A DNA stretch of 64,000 bases from Legionella nagasakiensis (lineage in GTDB: Bacteria > Pseudomonadota > Gammaproteobacteria > Legionellales > Legionellaceae): contig NZ_CAAAID010000003.1 of the NCBI RefSeq assembly GCF_900639915.1, positions 186,001-250,000 of the forward strand. Reading direction: 5' to 3'. Shown here piece by piece: positions 16,379-25,558 of the stretch (its first letter is position 1; the number at the start of each line of letters is the position of its first letter). The notes under the pieces were generated by a model. It saw nothing but the letters and a program-made list of their open reading frames with translations. It made no database searches and was not told the DNA's origin. Both the position numbers and the translations under genes were made by a program.

Positions 16379-16773
16379 ACTCTTTGATCTTACAAACCAT
16401 TTCCCGTCTCTTGCTGGGATGGATGCTGCTTTTTTCCCTCTGGCTCCTATTGCGTGGCCATAATGCAGCAGGAGGCGGTTTTATCGGCGGGCTACTTGCA
16501 GCATCCGCTTGTTCCCTGTATTTACTCGCTTATGGCAGACAACGCCTATTAACTATTATTCGATTTCAACCCTTAATTTGGCTAAGCTCAGGCTTGTTTT
16601 TACTTTTATTGAGTGGCCTTTGGGGAATTTTGGCAGGCAAAGCTTTTTTAACTGGGATATGGCTAAAAACAACCGCTTGGCTAAACTCTCCCTTATTGTT
16701 CGATGTTGGTGTTTATCTGGTTGTTTGTTTTTCTATATTAGCTGTATTAGAAGGATTGGAGAGACCTGAATGA
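16375..16773 (+). CDS. mrpB: Mrp antiporter subunit B
   Basis: 132 residues, four spans; [17 protein letters not shown] is the MnhB signature. Starts with GTG overlapping the mrpA stop and ends overlapping the mrpC ATG by four bases, so mrpA-B-C are translationally coupled. Confidence 0.93.
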   Translation: MNSLILQTISRLLLGWMLLFSLWLLLRGHNAAGGGFIGGLLAASACSLYLLAYGRQRLLTIIRFQPLIWLSSGLFLLLLSGLWGILAGKAFLTGIWLKTTAWLNSPLLFDVGVYLVVCFSILAVLEGLERPE

Positions 16774-17126
16774 ATTTACTTATAGTCATGACGGGAATAC
16801 TTACTTCTGTAGCCTCATATCTGTTAATGAGCCGGCAACTCGGTCGATTATTGTATGGTTTGATTCTTTTTTCCTCCATTATTAACATTAATATCCTGCT
16901 GTCTGGCCGTATTTATTTATCCCAACCTGCTTTTGCCAACAGTAATATGCCCCTATCCGTCAATCCCTTACCCCAAGCTATGGCTCTTACCGCCATTGTT
17001 ATCTCTTTTGCCCTAATTATCTTTTTCCTGATTCTCTTGCGCAAGCTCTATAAAAATAATGAATTTCCATTAAATAAGCCGGAAAACATCTCTGGCAGCA
17101 AAAACAAAAAGGGCAAATATGGATAA
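16770..17126 (+). CDS. mrpC: Mrp antiporter subunit C
   Basis: 118 residues, three spans, related to Nuo[18 protein letters not shown] is the MnhC signature. The C-terminal 20 residues are basic and cytoplasmic. ATGA overlap with mrpB upstream and an 8-base overlap with mrpD downstream. Confidence 0.93.
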   Translation: MNLLIVMTGILTSVASYLLMSRQLGRLLYGLILFSSIININILLSGRIYLSQPAFANSNMPLSVNPLPQAMALTAIVISFALIIFFLILLRKLYKNNEFPLNKPENISGSKNKKGKYG

Positions 17127-18609
17127 CATGATCATCGCTCCTTTACTAGGCTGTCTAATCACAGCTTTATTCACACTTCTTTTTTTTAGTCATAAGGGCC
17201 TGCAAAGGTTTATACATCTACTTGGAACGATATTCTATCTTTTTTTTACCGCTTATCTGTACTGGCTGGTTCAGCAAAAAGGGTTGCTCTTTTTTCGACT
17301 GGGAAACCATCCGGCCGGCTTCGCCATATCCTTCATTCTTGATGATTTCTCCTGTCTTATGTTATTGATTACCGCCATTACTGTTCTTGCCGTTTCAATT
17401 TACTCCATGAGTGATTCAACCATTAACAGTAAAATGTTCTTCTACCCTGCCTTCTGGTTCTTAATCAGCGGAGTAACAGGCTCTTTCTCTACAGCTGATT
17501 TGTTTAATTTATATGTCTGGTTTGAAGTTATGATCATTTCATCCGCCGTCATCATGACACTAACGCGAGAAAACATTTTACCTGGGATGGTTTACTACAT
17601 TACCTTAAATGTACTGGCAACCTTAATCATGCTTTTGTCAATTAGCTTTCTCTATGGCCTCAGCGATACCCTGGATATGGCACAGCTCGCATTAAAATCC
17701 CATACTTATTCAGCCGCATACCTGCCGATATTGACCCTTCTAATCATAGCCTTTGCCATAAAATCAGCTTTATTTCCCTATTATTTTTGGCTGCCTGTTT
17801 CTTATCACTTAACAAGCGTCTCTGCCGGCGGGCTTTTGGCGGGCTTATTAACAAAGGTCGGTGTATATGCATTGATCCGTATAGGAACACTGTTTCTCTC
17901 TCCCCATTCGCCATTGATGCCTATTCTTCTTTCGTTGTCTTGCCTCACTATGCTGGGAGGCGTTTTTGGTGCGATGAGCGATTTCCATATCCGCCGTATT
18001 TTATCTTTTCATATCATTTCGCAAATCGGTTATATGACTTTGGGGATTGCTATAGGAACAACGTTTGCCTTAACAGCGGCCATTTTTTATATCATTCATC
18101 ATATTTTAGTTAAAACTAATCTATTTCTTATTTCAGGACTTTTAACCCGTTATAGCGGTTATGCTGATTTACGACAAATGGGAGGTTTTTTCCAGAAAAA
18201 ACCCCTGCTAACCATTCTGTTTTTTATCCCTGCTTTTTCTCTTGCAGGCCTCCCCCCCTTATCAGGGTTCTGGGCCAAATACCTTATATTGGATGCAGCT
18301 CTCACCTCAAAATTTTGGCTAAGCGCCTTCCTTGCTCTTCTGGTAGGCTTTTTCACCTTATATTCCATGATCAAAATCTGGCGTTATGTTTTTTTGCAAT
18401 CGGCAGAATATCCGATGAGGCCTATTTCCGCAAAGGATCGTATTTTTCTTTATTCACCTATTTTTTTACTAGGTACACTTACCCTCTTTATTGGTTTATA
18501 TCCACAACCATTGTATAAAATATCAGGGCAAGCAGCTCATGCCCTGTTAAATCCCTCTCACTACCTACAAACAGTCCATGGGAAAAACACAACGCTTAAC
18601 GGCTGTTAG
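17119..18609 (+). CDS. mrpD: Mrp antiporter subunit D
   Basis: 496 residues, about 14 spans, a NuoN/NuoM-like proton channel subunit. Visible landmarks are NLYVWFEVMIISS near 133-145, KSALFPYYFWLPVSYHLTS near 215-235, the HH pair in IIHHILVKTN, and SLAGLPPLSGFWAKY near 372. Last gene of the rightward mrpABCD block. Subunits E, F and G, which normally follow directly, are instead on the opposite strand 5 kb to the left. Confidence 0.94.
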   Translation: MDNMIIAPLLGCLITALFTLLFFSHKGLQRFIHLLGTIFYLFFTAYLYWLVQQKGLLFFRLGNHPAGFAISFILDDFSCLMLLITAITVLAVSIYSMSDSTINSKMFFYPAFWFLISGVTGSFSTADLFNLYVWFEVMIISSAVIMTLTRENILPGMVYYITLNVLATLIMLLSISFLYGLSDTLDMAQLALKSHTYSAAYLPILTLLIIAFAIKSALFPYYFWLPVSYHLTSVSAGGLLAGLLTKVGVYALIRIGTLFLSPHSPLMPILLSLSCLTMLGGVFGAMSDFHIRRILSFHIISQIGYMTLGIAIGTTFALTAAIFYIIHHILVKTNLFLISGLLTRYSGYADLRQMGGFFQKKPLLTILFFIPAFSLAGLPPLSGFWAKYLILDAALTSKFWLSAFLALLVGFFTLYSMIKIWRYVFLQSAEYPMRPISAKDRIFLYSPIFLLGTLTLFIGLYPQPLYKISGQAAHALLNPSHYLQTVHGKNTTLNGC

Positions 18610-18967
18610 CATCCCAAAGGACTGCCTGTTATTAATTTCAACCCAAGTTAAATATCCGACTTTCAGTTGAACCTTCCATATCCTACTGTTTCTGATTTTG
18701 ACTATATTTTCTGATCGGTATCTCTGCAAATTCAACAATTGGCACTGCATAGCTTCTCACCCAAAAACTTTCGCCGTTATAGACATCTATCTTAATAAAG
18801 GCCGGTGAAACCCTTCATCTCACCCTTACAGCATCAATGTTATAATTTGATGTATTTTAGCTCTACTCTCCTATTTCAAGTCAGTATTAAACTTAATACT
18901 CAATAAGTAAAATTATTAATCATTTTGTAGTCTATAATGTAGAGATGAAAGGATTTCGAGCATATGA
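18610..18967. other. Intergenic region after mrpD
   Basis: 358 bases. A 61-codon minus-strand frame at 18565-18750 has no ribosome binding site and overlaps the end of mrpD, so I do not call it. The right half holds a palindrome (18883-18900) and a TATAAT at 18933-18938 that probably serve the next gene. No terminator with a T-run is evident after mrpD. Confidence 0.5.
18883..18900. promoter_or_regulatory. Operator-like dyad upstream of an unknown gene
   Basis: AGTATTAA and TTAATACT form a perfect 8-bp dyad with a 2-base centre, 32 bases upstream of a TATAAT at 18933-18938 and 68 bases upstream of the ATG at 18968. Position and symmetry suit a dimeric regulator, but no protein is implied by the sequence. 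Confidence 0.4.
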
Positions 18968-19882
18968 ATGAAGGTAATACATCTTGGCCAACTTCATAAA
19001 TTACCGTTTGAATATGGTCCTACCGATGACTACATTCAAACATTTCTGCAAAACCAGCTTGAAATTGCCCAATATTTACGTTTGCATAGCAAAAGTCCTG
19101 TACTGCTGGAAGGGTTAGCCCATACTTCTGAGCATCATACAGAGCGCATGAGTCGAGTGGTACAAGCCCTTTTTCCAAATAAGATTCCCATTCATATGGC
19201 TGAATTAAATAAAATGCAGCGGGGATTTTTATATCAAATTGGTTCAGTCAGAACCTTGCATTATCTGGGTGAATTAACAAAAATTCACCGTGCAATCCAT
19301 CCTGAAAAATTAAAGGAAATGCAAAAAACGGCAACCAGTGGTGATAGCTCTACCATTCTTCATTCCCGAGAAGAAGAAGCCATTATCTGTCTTCAGGAAG
19401 TCATTGCCCACGAGGAAGAATTAGTGCATGAAGTTATACTGGTATTTGGGGATTTTTATGATTTCAATCCCCATTGTAAAAAGCATGGCTACGACTATGA
19501 AAAAATAAGTTGCGGTGAACCTGAGAATAAGAACGCCCCAAAGGAATCCGACGTTTCTTTGAAACGGCACGCTTTGTCATCATTTGCAACACCCAATTTA
19601 TTTTTTCCCAAACATCAAGAGATGGAAGAAAAAAGTTATCATGTCAAAGGAAATTTATTTTTTACTATTAAAAGAAATAATTATTCCGATTTTGATTTAT
19701 CAGTCTTGTTAAATGGAGAAAAAATAGGTAGCGCCATACTTTCAAAACGAGAAGCCCTTAAAATCGTCGCCAATCTAGGTAACCCAGACCGACTGTTCTC
19801 AGTATTAAAATCCATGGAATCGACAACAAAAATTGCAGTACTTGTCGATGCAGCGGATGATAGTTTACCGACACCATCTTAG
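18968..19882 (+). CDS. Hypothetical protein, effector candidate
   Basis: 304 residues, soluble, no signal peptide. The N terminus (MKVIHLGQLHKLPFEYGP) and VLLEGLAHTSEHH around residues 45-60 distantly recall the GxxH/ExxH-type motifs of TraB/ChaN-like proteins, which is only an impression. The C-terminal third is beta-rich (YHVKGNLFFTIKRNNYSDFD). The ribosome binding site (AAAGGA) is about 13 bases from this ATG, rather far; an ATG four bases earlier is in another frame and gives only 11 codons. It stands alone between mrpD and ahpD. No family recognised. Confidence 0.5.
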   Translation: MKVIHLGQLHKLPFEYGPTDDYIQTFLQNQLEIAQYLRLHSKSPVLLEGLAHTSEHHTERMSRVVQALFPNKIPIHMAELNKMQRGFLYQIGSVRTLHYLGELTKIHRAIHPEKLKEMQKTATSGDSSTILHSREEEAIICLQEVIAHEEELVHEVILVFGDFYDFNPHCKKHGYDYEKISCGEPENKNAPKESDVSLKRHALSSFATPNLFFPKHQEMEEKSYHVKGNLFFTIKRNNYSDFDLSVLLNGEKIGSAILSKREALKIVANLGNPDRLFSVLKSMESTTKIAVLVDAADDSLPTPS

Positions 19883-19918
19883 AGCTTGCTAACGGTGTCG
19901 GATAAAATAAATCAAACT

Positions 19919-20458
19919 CTAATTGATTTTCTCGATTGTCAAGGCTTGATCAACAGCTTTTAATACAGCAGCTAAGCGAATAGAAGTTTGAATGGCTGGT
20001 TTACTCAATCCATGAGCGATCAGCTGTTTTACATGCGAATCCATGCACAAACCGCAACCATTAATGGCTGAAACCGCTAAAGCAAACAGCTCAAAATCCG
20101 CTTTTTCTACCCCATGGGACTGTAGACCGTTCATCCGCAATTGCGCTGGCATGCTTGCAAACTCTTTATCACCAACAAGATGGATAAAACGATAATACAC
20201 ATTATTCATTGCCATCAATGTTGCTGCAATTTTTGCCGCATGCTCCAATGCTGGATGACCATCCTGGCCCATTTCCTCCTTGACTGCAGTAATCAAACGA
20301 TGATTATGTAAGCTGAAAGCCACGGCCAAAGCCACCCCGTAAAATTGCTCCACCGTTAACCCAGACTGAGTATAATGATTAAATAAAGTACTCAAATTCA
20401 ATCGGATGTCTTTTGCGAAATCCGGAAGTGATTCTCTCAATTGTTCAATAGTCATCAT
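19919..20458 (-). CDS. ahpD: Alkyl hydroperoxide reductase AhpD
   Basis: 179 residues with the carboxymuconolactone decarboxylase/AhpD fold and the redox centre GCGLCMDSH (Cys 135, Cys 138, His 142). AhpD reduces AhpC through a lipoylated carrier where AhpF is missing, as in mycobacteria. It follows ahpC by 22 bases with AAGGAG upstream. Two ATG codons stand in tandem; the second (20455) has the better spacing to the ribosome binding site. Divergent from the oxyR gene beyond ahpC, so peroxide induction is likely. Confidence 0.93.
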   Translation of the reverse strand: MMTIEQLRESLPDFAKDIRLNLSTLFNHYTQSGLTVEQFYGVALAVAFSLHNHRLITAVKEEMGQDGHPALEHAAKIAATLMAMNNVYYRFIHLVGDKEFASMPAQLRMNGLQSHGVEKADFELFALAVSAINGCGLCMDSHVKQLIAHGLSKPAIQTSIRLAAVLKAVDQALTIEKIN

Positions 20459-20480
20459 CTCTCCTTAAGATTGATCGAAA

Positions 20481-21029
20481 TTAAAGTGTTTCACCACCAA
20501 GCGGCCGGTTGCATGGACACAGTTCATCGGTTTGCAACGCATCAAGAATGCGCAATATCTCTTGCGGGTTACGACCAACATTCAGTGCATTGACACTGAC
20601 ATGCTGAATAATATTGTTCGGATCAACAATAAACGTTGCCCTTAATGCAACGCCTTCTGTTAAATCACGTATCCCTAATGCATCGGTCAGTTGTCCTTGC
20701 GTATCAGCAAAGCTATATTGGTTTAATTTAGATAAATCTTTATGTTCCCGGCGCCAGGCCAATTTCACAAATTCATTATCCGTGCTTCCTCCTAAAATCA
20801 CTGCATCCCTGTCTGCAAACTCACCTTGCAATTTAGCAAACTCGACAATCTCGGTCGGACAGACAAAAGTAAAATCCTTAGGATAGAAAAAAATTACTTT
20901 CCATTGTCCCGGAAAGCTGTTTTCATTAATTTTTTCAAAAGCACTCACACCATTTTCTTCATGATGATTAAACCCGGGTTTGACTGCAACGAGGTTAAAT
21001 GCTGGTAATTTCTGGCCAACGGTAAGCAT
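20481..21029 (-). CDS. ahpC: Peroxiredoxin AhpC
   Basis: 182 residues. Peroxidatic Cys 57 is in FTFVCPTE, and the C-terminal ELCPCNRP gives two further cysteines (171 and 173). The three-Cys arrangement with an AhpD partner is the mycobacterial-type AhpC system rather than the AhpC/AhpF type. It reduces hydrogen peroxide and organic peroxides in the cytoplasm. The gene is divergent from oxyR over a 97-base AT-rich spacer that should contain the OxyR site. Confidence 0.95.
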   Translation of the reverse strand: MLTVGQKLPAFNLVAVKPGFNHHEENGVSAFEKINENSFPGQWKVIFFYPKDFTFVCPTEIVEFAKLQGEFADRDAVILGGSTDNEFVKLAWRREHKDLSKLNQYSFADTQGQLTDALGIRDLTEGVALRATFIVDPNNIIQHVSVNALNVGRNPQEILRILDALQTDELCPCNRPLGGETL

Positions 21030-21126
21030 AATATTCTCCTAAATGGTTATTGCTTCAAGATAAGTTTAAGATGGATTATTTATTATATAAAATGAATAAA
21101 ATAAATTGATTTAATAGGAAAAATCG

Positions 21127-22056
21127 ATGATAAAACTTCCCAGCATCCGACAATTACAATATCTGGTCACTCTTTATGATCATCAACACTTCGGCCGAGC
21201 AGCCGAAGCTTGTTTTATTAGTCAATCGACCTTAAGCGCTGCAATCACCAACTTGGAAGAACAATTAGAAGCACAATTGCTGGAACGTGATCACAAAACA
21301 TTTATTTTTACACCACTAGGACATGACATTGTACGAATGAGTCGGCCAATCATCCAAGACTATACGAACTTAGTGGAACGCGCCCGTTATCATGGCCAAC
21401 CCATGAAAGGCATCCTTCGTTTGGGATGCATTCCTACCATTGCGCCATTTATCTTAAGTGATCTGATGAGACGAACGAAAAAACGCTATCCTGAATTACG
21501 AATGCTCTTAAGAGAAGACACCACAGACAATGCCTTAGAGGCTTTGACTAACGGCCATCTCGATATGGTTATTCTTGCTCTGCCGTATGAAACCAGTCGG
21601 TTTCATACGAAAATACTTGCTCGCGATCCGTTCAAGCTGGTATTACACCGCGACTGGTTATCTAGAGGATTTACCAAAGACATTCGCCTTTGGCCTGATG
21701 AAAGCATCTTTTTACTGGAAAGTGAACATTGCATGACCAATCATGCGCTGGCAGCGTGTCAGTTAAGAGATAAGAAAAAAATTAATCCATTCCTGGCCAC
21801 AAGTCTTCATACCTTGACACAGATGGTCAACAATAAACTAGGCGTCACGTTCTTACCTCAGTTAGCCATTCAAAGTGGCATTTTGTTAGCAACAGAATTA
21901 GTCGTACTTGAGCCAAAAGCGGAAAATGCTTATCGAGAACTAGGTGTTGCATGGAGAAAATCTTCTGTCCGCCAACAAGAATTTCGTTTAATGACCGATA
22001 TGATTACAGACTTATTAGCCGATAAATGCATTCTATTAAATACCGGCTCTAAATAG
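21127..22056 (+). CDS. oxyR: LysR-family peroxide regulator OxyR
   Basis: 309 residues. N-terminal winged helix (RQLQYLVTLYDHQHFGRAAE, SQSTLSAAI) and a LysR effector domain. The sensor cysteines of OxyR are conserved: HCMTNHALAAC gives Cys 202 and Cys 211, the same nine-residue spacing as E. coli Cys 199/208. Oxidation to a disulfide would switch the protein to an activator of ahpCD. AGGAAA precedes the ATG. The 3' end overlaps the convergent DUF2269 gene by eight bases. Confidence 0.93.
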   Translation: MIKLPSIRQLQYLVTLYDHQHFGRAAEACFISQSTLSAAITNLEEQLEAQLLERDHKTFIFTPLGHDIVRMSRPIIQDYTNLVERARYHGQPMKGILRLGCIPTIAPFILSDLMRRTKKRYPELRMLLREDTTDNALEALTNGHLDMVILALPYETSRFHTKILARDPFKLVLHRDWLSRGFTKDIRLWPDESIFLLESEHCMTNHALAACQLRDKKKINPFLATSLHTLTQMVNNKLGVTFLPQLAIQSGILLATELVVLEPKAENAYRELGVAWRKSSVRQQEFRLMTDMITDLLADKCILLNTGSK

Positions 22057-22516
22057 GCTTAAAAATCATTAGATAGAAAATAATCAATACAGCAATAAAT
22101 GCTGGCCACCCTAGATAAAACCAAAGTCGCTCATAGGTGTAATAACGTTTGGAGGGCCAAGCTGACTCAAGACATGTTGTCATTTTTAACAACTGATGCA
22201 TTTTAATCTGCAACCAAACCACAGGAATCCAGCAAGCGCCAGCAAGTACATAGAGCGCCAGTGACCAGATAATCCACCGACTAGTGATTGGGTAGTGAAG
22301 AATATGCATTAACCCAAAACCACTAATGGGTTGAATAATAACCGCAGGAGTCGTAAAGACCCAGTCAGCGATGACTACATTTTTTGCCGCAAACTGCATG
22401 GTTGGCAACTGTTTGCTTTGATTAGCTCGCCACATATAAAAGGCACTACCCAAGCCTGTACCGAAAATTAGCGTTGAACTAATAATATGGATGTATTTTA
22501 AAATTAAATAAAGCAT
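22049..22516 (-). CDS. DUF2269 membrane protein
   Basis: 155 residues, four spans. KYIHIISSTLIFGTGLGSAFYM at the N terminus and the later ISGFGLMHI and YERLWFYLGWPAF are typical of the DUF2269 family, whose role is unknown. The ATG at 22516 has GAGAAGAGG upstream; a TTG six codons earlier overlaps the preceding stop but is less likely. It follows the SDR-DoxX gene by 15 bases and is probably in its operon. Confidence 0.8.
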   Translation of the reverse strand: MLYLILKYIHIISSTLIFGTGLGSAFYMWRANQSKQLPTMQFAAKNVVIADWVFTTPAVIIQPISGFGLMHILHYPITSRWIIWSLALYVLAGACWIPVVWLQIKMHQLLKMTTCLESAWPSKRYYTYERLWFYLGWPAFIAVLIIFYLMIFKPI

Positions 22517-22530
22517 GACCTCTTCTCCGC

Positions 22531-23814
22531 TCAACGCTCATCCACCATCACCATCCAGATTAAAACAGCCATTAAAATTGGAATATTCTTCAATAACGGG
22601 CCGAGTGGATTTAACCATAAACTGGATAATCCTACTGTCGAAATCATGGTATAAACACCAATCGTTAACAATTGCATGATACCAAAAAATTGCTTTTGAC
22701 GTGCAGCCATAATTCCTGCAGCAAGAAAAATATCCCAAAGGCAGCTAATAACTCGCAAAGAAGAAACCATCGTCGATGGGACGCCAAGGTGAAACAATAA
22801 CTGCTCTGCTGATTGTTGATTGGTTAATAAGGGAATAAGGCCAGAAAAAAACCAAAGCAAAAACAAACTGAAAGTCAGTAAAGGCTGCAGAAAATATAAC
22901 CTGGCATGCCATCTATCTTGCGTCTGACTAGGATAAAAATTTAATCCTTCTGGAAATGAAGTCAGATCAAAGTTGAGCAATGATCGCAACGCATTATAAT
23001 CACCAACATTTTCTTGTAATATCATTTGATAAGAAACAGAATTCAATGGCCCTAAAGAAAAAACATCACCTAATTTTACCAAAAGCTTAATAAACCATTG
23101 AGGAATTGAATAGACTCTTGCCGACGGCAACCCTAGCCATTGTCGTAAAAAGAGCTGAATCGATTTAATGGTGGCAGTCTTCGGTCCAACCACATCAACA
23201 ATACCACGATGCTCTTGTGCTAAAAAATAATCAATCACTCGAACCAAATCAAACATAGCAACGGGCTGGAAGCGGAATTGACCTGAACCGATTAAAGGAA
23301 CAACGTAGGGAAGAGCGGACAAAGCACGTAGTAAAGAAGTCCCTCCATAAGCACCACTTGCATAGATTAAGGATGGCCTTAAAATACAAGCTGATACATT
23401 CATTTTCAATAAGGCTTCATCTGCTTTTCGCTTGGTCGTGACATAATCAATATCAGGACCATCGGCCACCCCAAGCGCTGAAATCTGAATCACGCGTTTT
23501 ATCCGCAACTGTTCGCAAGCCTTAAATAGCGCAATAGGCGTTTGATAATGAATATTATCAATGTGTTGCTGGCTGGATGCAGCCAAAACTCCTACGCAAT
23601 TGACTACTGCATCAATATTTGCCAACCGCGGTAACCAATCAGATGCTCGAATATCGCAACTGAAATCACAAGATATTACTTCAGTCATAGGAAATCGTGA
23701 TTGGGTTTGGGCAATGGCACGAACACAGCATACAACTTGATGTCCACGACTTAAAAGATGGGAGACCAAATACCCACCAATAAAACCATTTGCTCCGGTG
23801 ACAAGAATTCGCAT
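22531..23814 (-). CDS. NAD(P)-binding SDR/epimerase fused to a DoxX-like membrane domain
   Basis: 427 residues. Residues 1-300 form an extended/atypical SDR with the Rossmann motif TGANGFIGGYL (7-17) and YVTTKRKADE in place of a classic YxxxK (Tyr-x3-Lys present). Residues 310-427 form four membrane spans of the DoxX-like type (PLLTFSLFLLWFFSGLIPL, LRVISCLWDIFLAAGIM). Such fusions are annotated as NAD-dependent epimerases with a DoxX_3 domain; the substrate is unknown. It shares an operon with the DUF2269 gene, a pairing that occurs in other proteobacteria and suggests a membrane-associated redox step. Confidence 0.85.
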   Translation of the reverse strand: MRILVTGANGFIGGYLVSHLLSRGHQVVCCVRAIAQTQSRFPMTEVISCDFSCDIRASDWLPRLANIDAVVNCVGVLAASSQQHIDNIHYQTPIALFKACEQLRIKRVIQISALGVADGPDIDYVTTKRKADEALLKMNVSACILRPSLIYASGAYGGTSLLRALSALPYVVPLIGSGQFRFQPVAMFDLVRVIDYFLAQEHRGIVDVVGPKTATIKSIQLFLRQWLGLPSARVYSIPQWFIKLLVKLGDVFSLGPLNSVSYQMILQENVGDYNALRSLLNFDLTSFPEGLNFYPSQTQDRWHARLYFLQPLLTFSLFLLWFFSGLIPLLTNQQSAEQLLFHLGVPSTMVSSLRVISCLWDIFLAAGIMAARQKQFFGIMQLLTIGVYTMISTVGLSSLWLNPLGPLLKNIPILMAVLIWMVMVDER

Positions 23815-23892
23815 GAAGTATCACTAAAAGGTAAATAGATTAATATAACGCAACATGCAAAAAATAGGTAATATATAGAAAAATTTATACAA

Positions 23893-24963
23893 TTGATTTA
23901 TCTTTCTTACAATTTTTGGCAAGATAACCCAAATTTATCTGATCAACTTGTTATGGCACTGATTAAATCCTCATTAGATGGAATAGGCACAGGCGCAGGT
24001 GTTGCCTGGCCATTTTTCGGTATTTTTACCTCATCTCTGGGAATTGCCGCCGGCAGCACACTGGCTTTGGTGACTGGTTCAATAGCAGGTTTATTATTTT
24101 GTGTTATCAGCGGCGCCATTTTTTATTGGTCTTATCAACATACTCAAAATAAGAAAACAACATTACAACTCAAACTCTTTAACCATCAAAAAAAACTAAA
24201 CACGCTTCTCTCTCTTTACTTGGAGGATGGTTATCATGACTGCCTTTATCGCCATGGTGAAACCGATAAACCCATTGAGAAAGAAGCCATTATTGCGTAT
24301 TTAAAAACTAAAATAGCCAAAGATCTTAAAGATAGCCATGGACAACCTCCCACTGCGTCTTTATTTTCCGCCTTACTGAATCATGAAGCATCAAAAGATT
24401 TGTTTGAGCAATTTGTGTTAAGTAAGAGAATGCCGTCGGCAAACATGAAAAAAAAGATGGACGACCGTATCTATGCGCTGACCAGTAAACTCCTACGCCA
24501 AGTATCAATAAAACCCATACCTAAAACAATCCTACTACGCTCAGCGTTCATGGGTGCGGCAGGTGCTTTTGGGGCGGTCGCTGGCTGTACAGCAGGATTT
24601 GTAGGTCTATTATCAGGTTTAGGCCTCATCACAGGATTCAGCGCGATCCCAATCATTGGCTGGGCTACCTTGGCAGTAGCCATTGGTCTAGCCATCCTTG
24701 TCGCCGTTAATACCGCTTCTCATATCACAGAAAGGCAGCGAATAAAAGAAATGCATTCCAACGCAAAATGTCTTTGTCAGGATTTACAACAGCGCCATAC
24801 AAACCGTGAAATCAAGATAAAAGCCATGGATTATGCCAGAGAAATCATCAATCAAGCAGGCACCGAAGAAAGACCAGTAGGCTTTCCATTCTTCAAACCA
24901 AGTGTTCACATGACACAAGAACGTGATACAAGTCTTTCTCCCTATCCTATCAGCATACCTTAA
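23893..24963 (+). CDS. Hypothetical membrane protein with two Gly/Ala-rich hairpins
   Basis: 356 residues from a TTG, or 336 from the ATG at 23953 region; neither start has a good ribosome binding site. Two hydrophobic Gly/Ala-rich helical hairpins (about residues 30-95 and 215-275, the second rich in GAAGAFGAVAG-like repeats) flank a charged domain with a Lys-rich helix. The tail is hydrophilic and ends in a Pro/Ser-rich stretch. Similar layouts occur in Legionella proteins inserted into host membranes, but this is only a resemblance. It overlaps the convergent DUF2188 gene by four bases. Confidence 0.5.
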   Translation: MIYLSYNFWQDNPNLSDQLVMALIKSSLDGIGTGAGVAWPFFGIFTSSLGIAAGSTLALVTGSIAGLLFCVISGAIFYWSYQHTQNKKTTLQLKLFNHQKKLNTLLSLYLEDGYHDCLYRHGETDKPIEKEAIIAYLKTKIAKDLKDSHGQPPTASLFSALLNHEASKDLFEQFVLSKRMPSANMKKKMDDRIYALTSKLLRQVSIKPIPKTILLRSAFMGAAGAFGAVAGCTAGFVGLLSGLGLITGFSAIPIIGWATLAVAIGLAILVAVNTASHITERQRIKEMHSNAKCLCQDLQQRHTNREIKIKAMDYAREIINQAGTEERPVGFPFFKPSVHMTQERDTSLSPYPISIP

Positions 24964-25334
24964 TAGTCTCGATTGGCTTGTACTGTCCCATCTTCTTTAT
25001 AAATAACCAAACGTCCCCCCTTCTCCTTGACCAAATCGATCGCTTTTTCTACCGCCTCCTCTTTACGAGCATACACATAAGACGCTTTTTGACCACCAAC
25101 CTTCCTCACCGCCCAACCCCGGGGATGGGGAAGAACATAGTATTCAATACCGTTTTCTTCACCTCCTGCAGCACTTTTCATTTGATTGTTTATGGTATCC
25201 ACAGCAATCGCGATGGCAGGCTCTTCTTCATAGCCTTCTTCAATTAATGAATTTAAAATATCCATCACGTTACGACGCATAGAAGCGGATAAATGTTTCA
25301 TTAAATCAGAATACTCCTTTTTAGACCCTGACAT
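24960..25334 (-). CDS. DUF2188 domain protein
   Basis: 124 residues. The C-terminal half (YYVLPHPRGWAVRKVGGQKA and the later KEEAVEKAIDLVKEKGGRLVIYKEDG) matches DUF2188, a small fold of unknown role. The N-terminal 55 residues are helical with an EEEPAIAIAVDT segment. AAGGA is nine bases before the ATG. Confidence 0.85.
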   Translation of the reverse strand: MSGSKKEYSDLMKHLSASMRRNVMDILNSLIEEGYEEEPAIAIAVDTINNQMKSAAGGEENGIEYYVLPHPRGWAVRKVGGQKASYVYARKEEAVEKAIDLVKEKGGRLVIYKEDGTVQANRDY

Positions 25335-25507
25335 TTTATCTTTTCCTTTTTAACAGACCCTAAAACATTGCTTTCTGCATGATAAGACTCCATCGGAAGG
25401 GACCTTACTAATAGTATAGTAGGAGTATTCTGACGTTGTATTTCCTCCTTTAATCCTATCGCAATCAACGTAACCACAATTAAAACACCAGCTAAGAATT
25501 CGCTCAT
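25301..25507 (-). CDS. Possible small membrane protein
   Basis: 68 codons; the first 20 residues are one hydrophobic span (MSEFLAGVLIVVTLIAIGLK) followed by a polar tail. It overlaps the start of the DUF2188 gene by 34 bases in another frame and has no clear ribosome binding site, so it may be spurious. Confidence 0.3.
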   Translation of the reverse strand: MSEFLAGVLIVVTLIAIGLKEEIQRQNTPTILLVRSLPMESYHAESNVLGSVKKEKIKCQGLKRSILI

Positions 25508-25558
25508 GATGAATACAAATCTAATTTAAAACCATTTATTGAATATAAACAGCTTCAC

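Noticed and set aside
18565-18750. 61-codon minus-strand frame after mrpD
   Set aside because: Overlaps mrpD, no ribosome binding site and no recognisable content.
25508-25556. Two TGAATA half-sites resembling ARG boxes before argR
   Set aside because: They are 30 bases apart and lack the palindromic partner halves; ARG boxes are 18-bp palindromes about 21 bases centre to centre.
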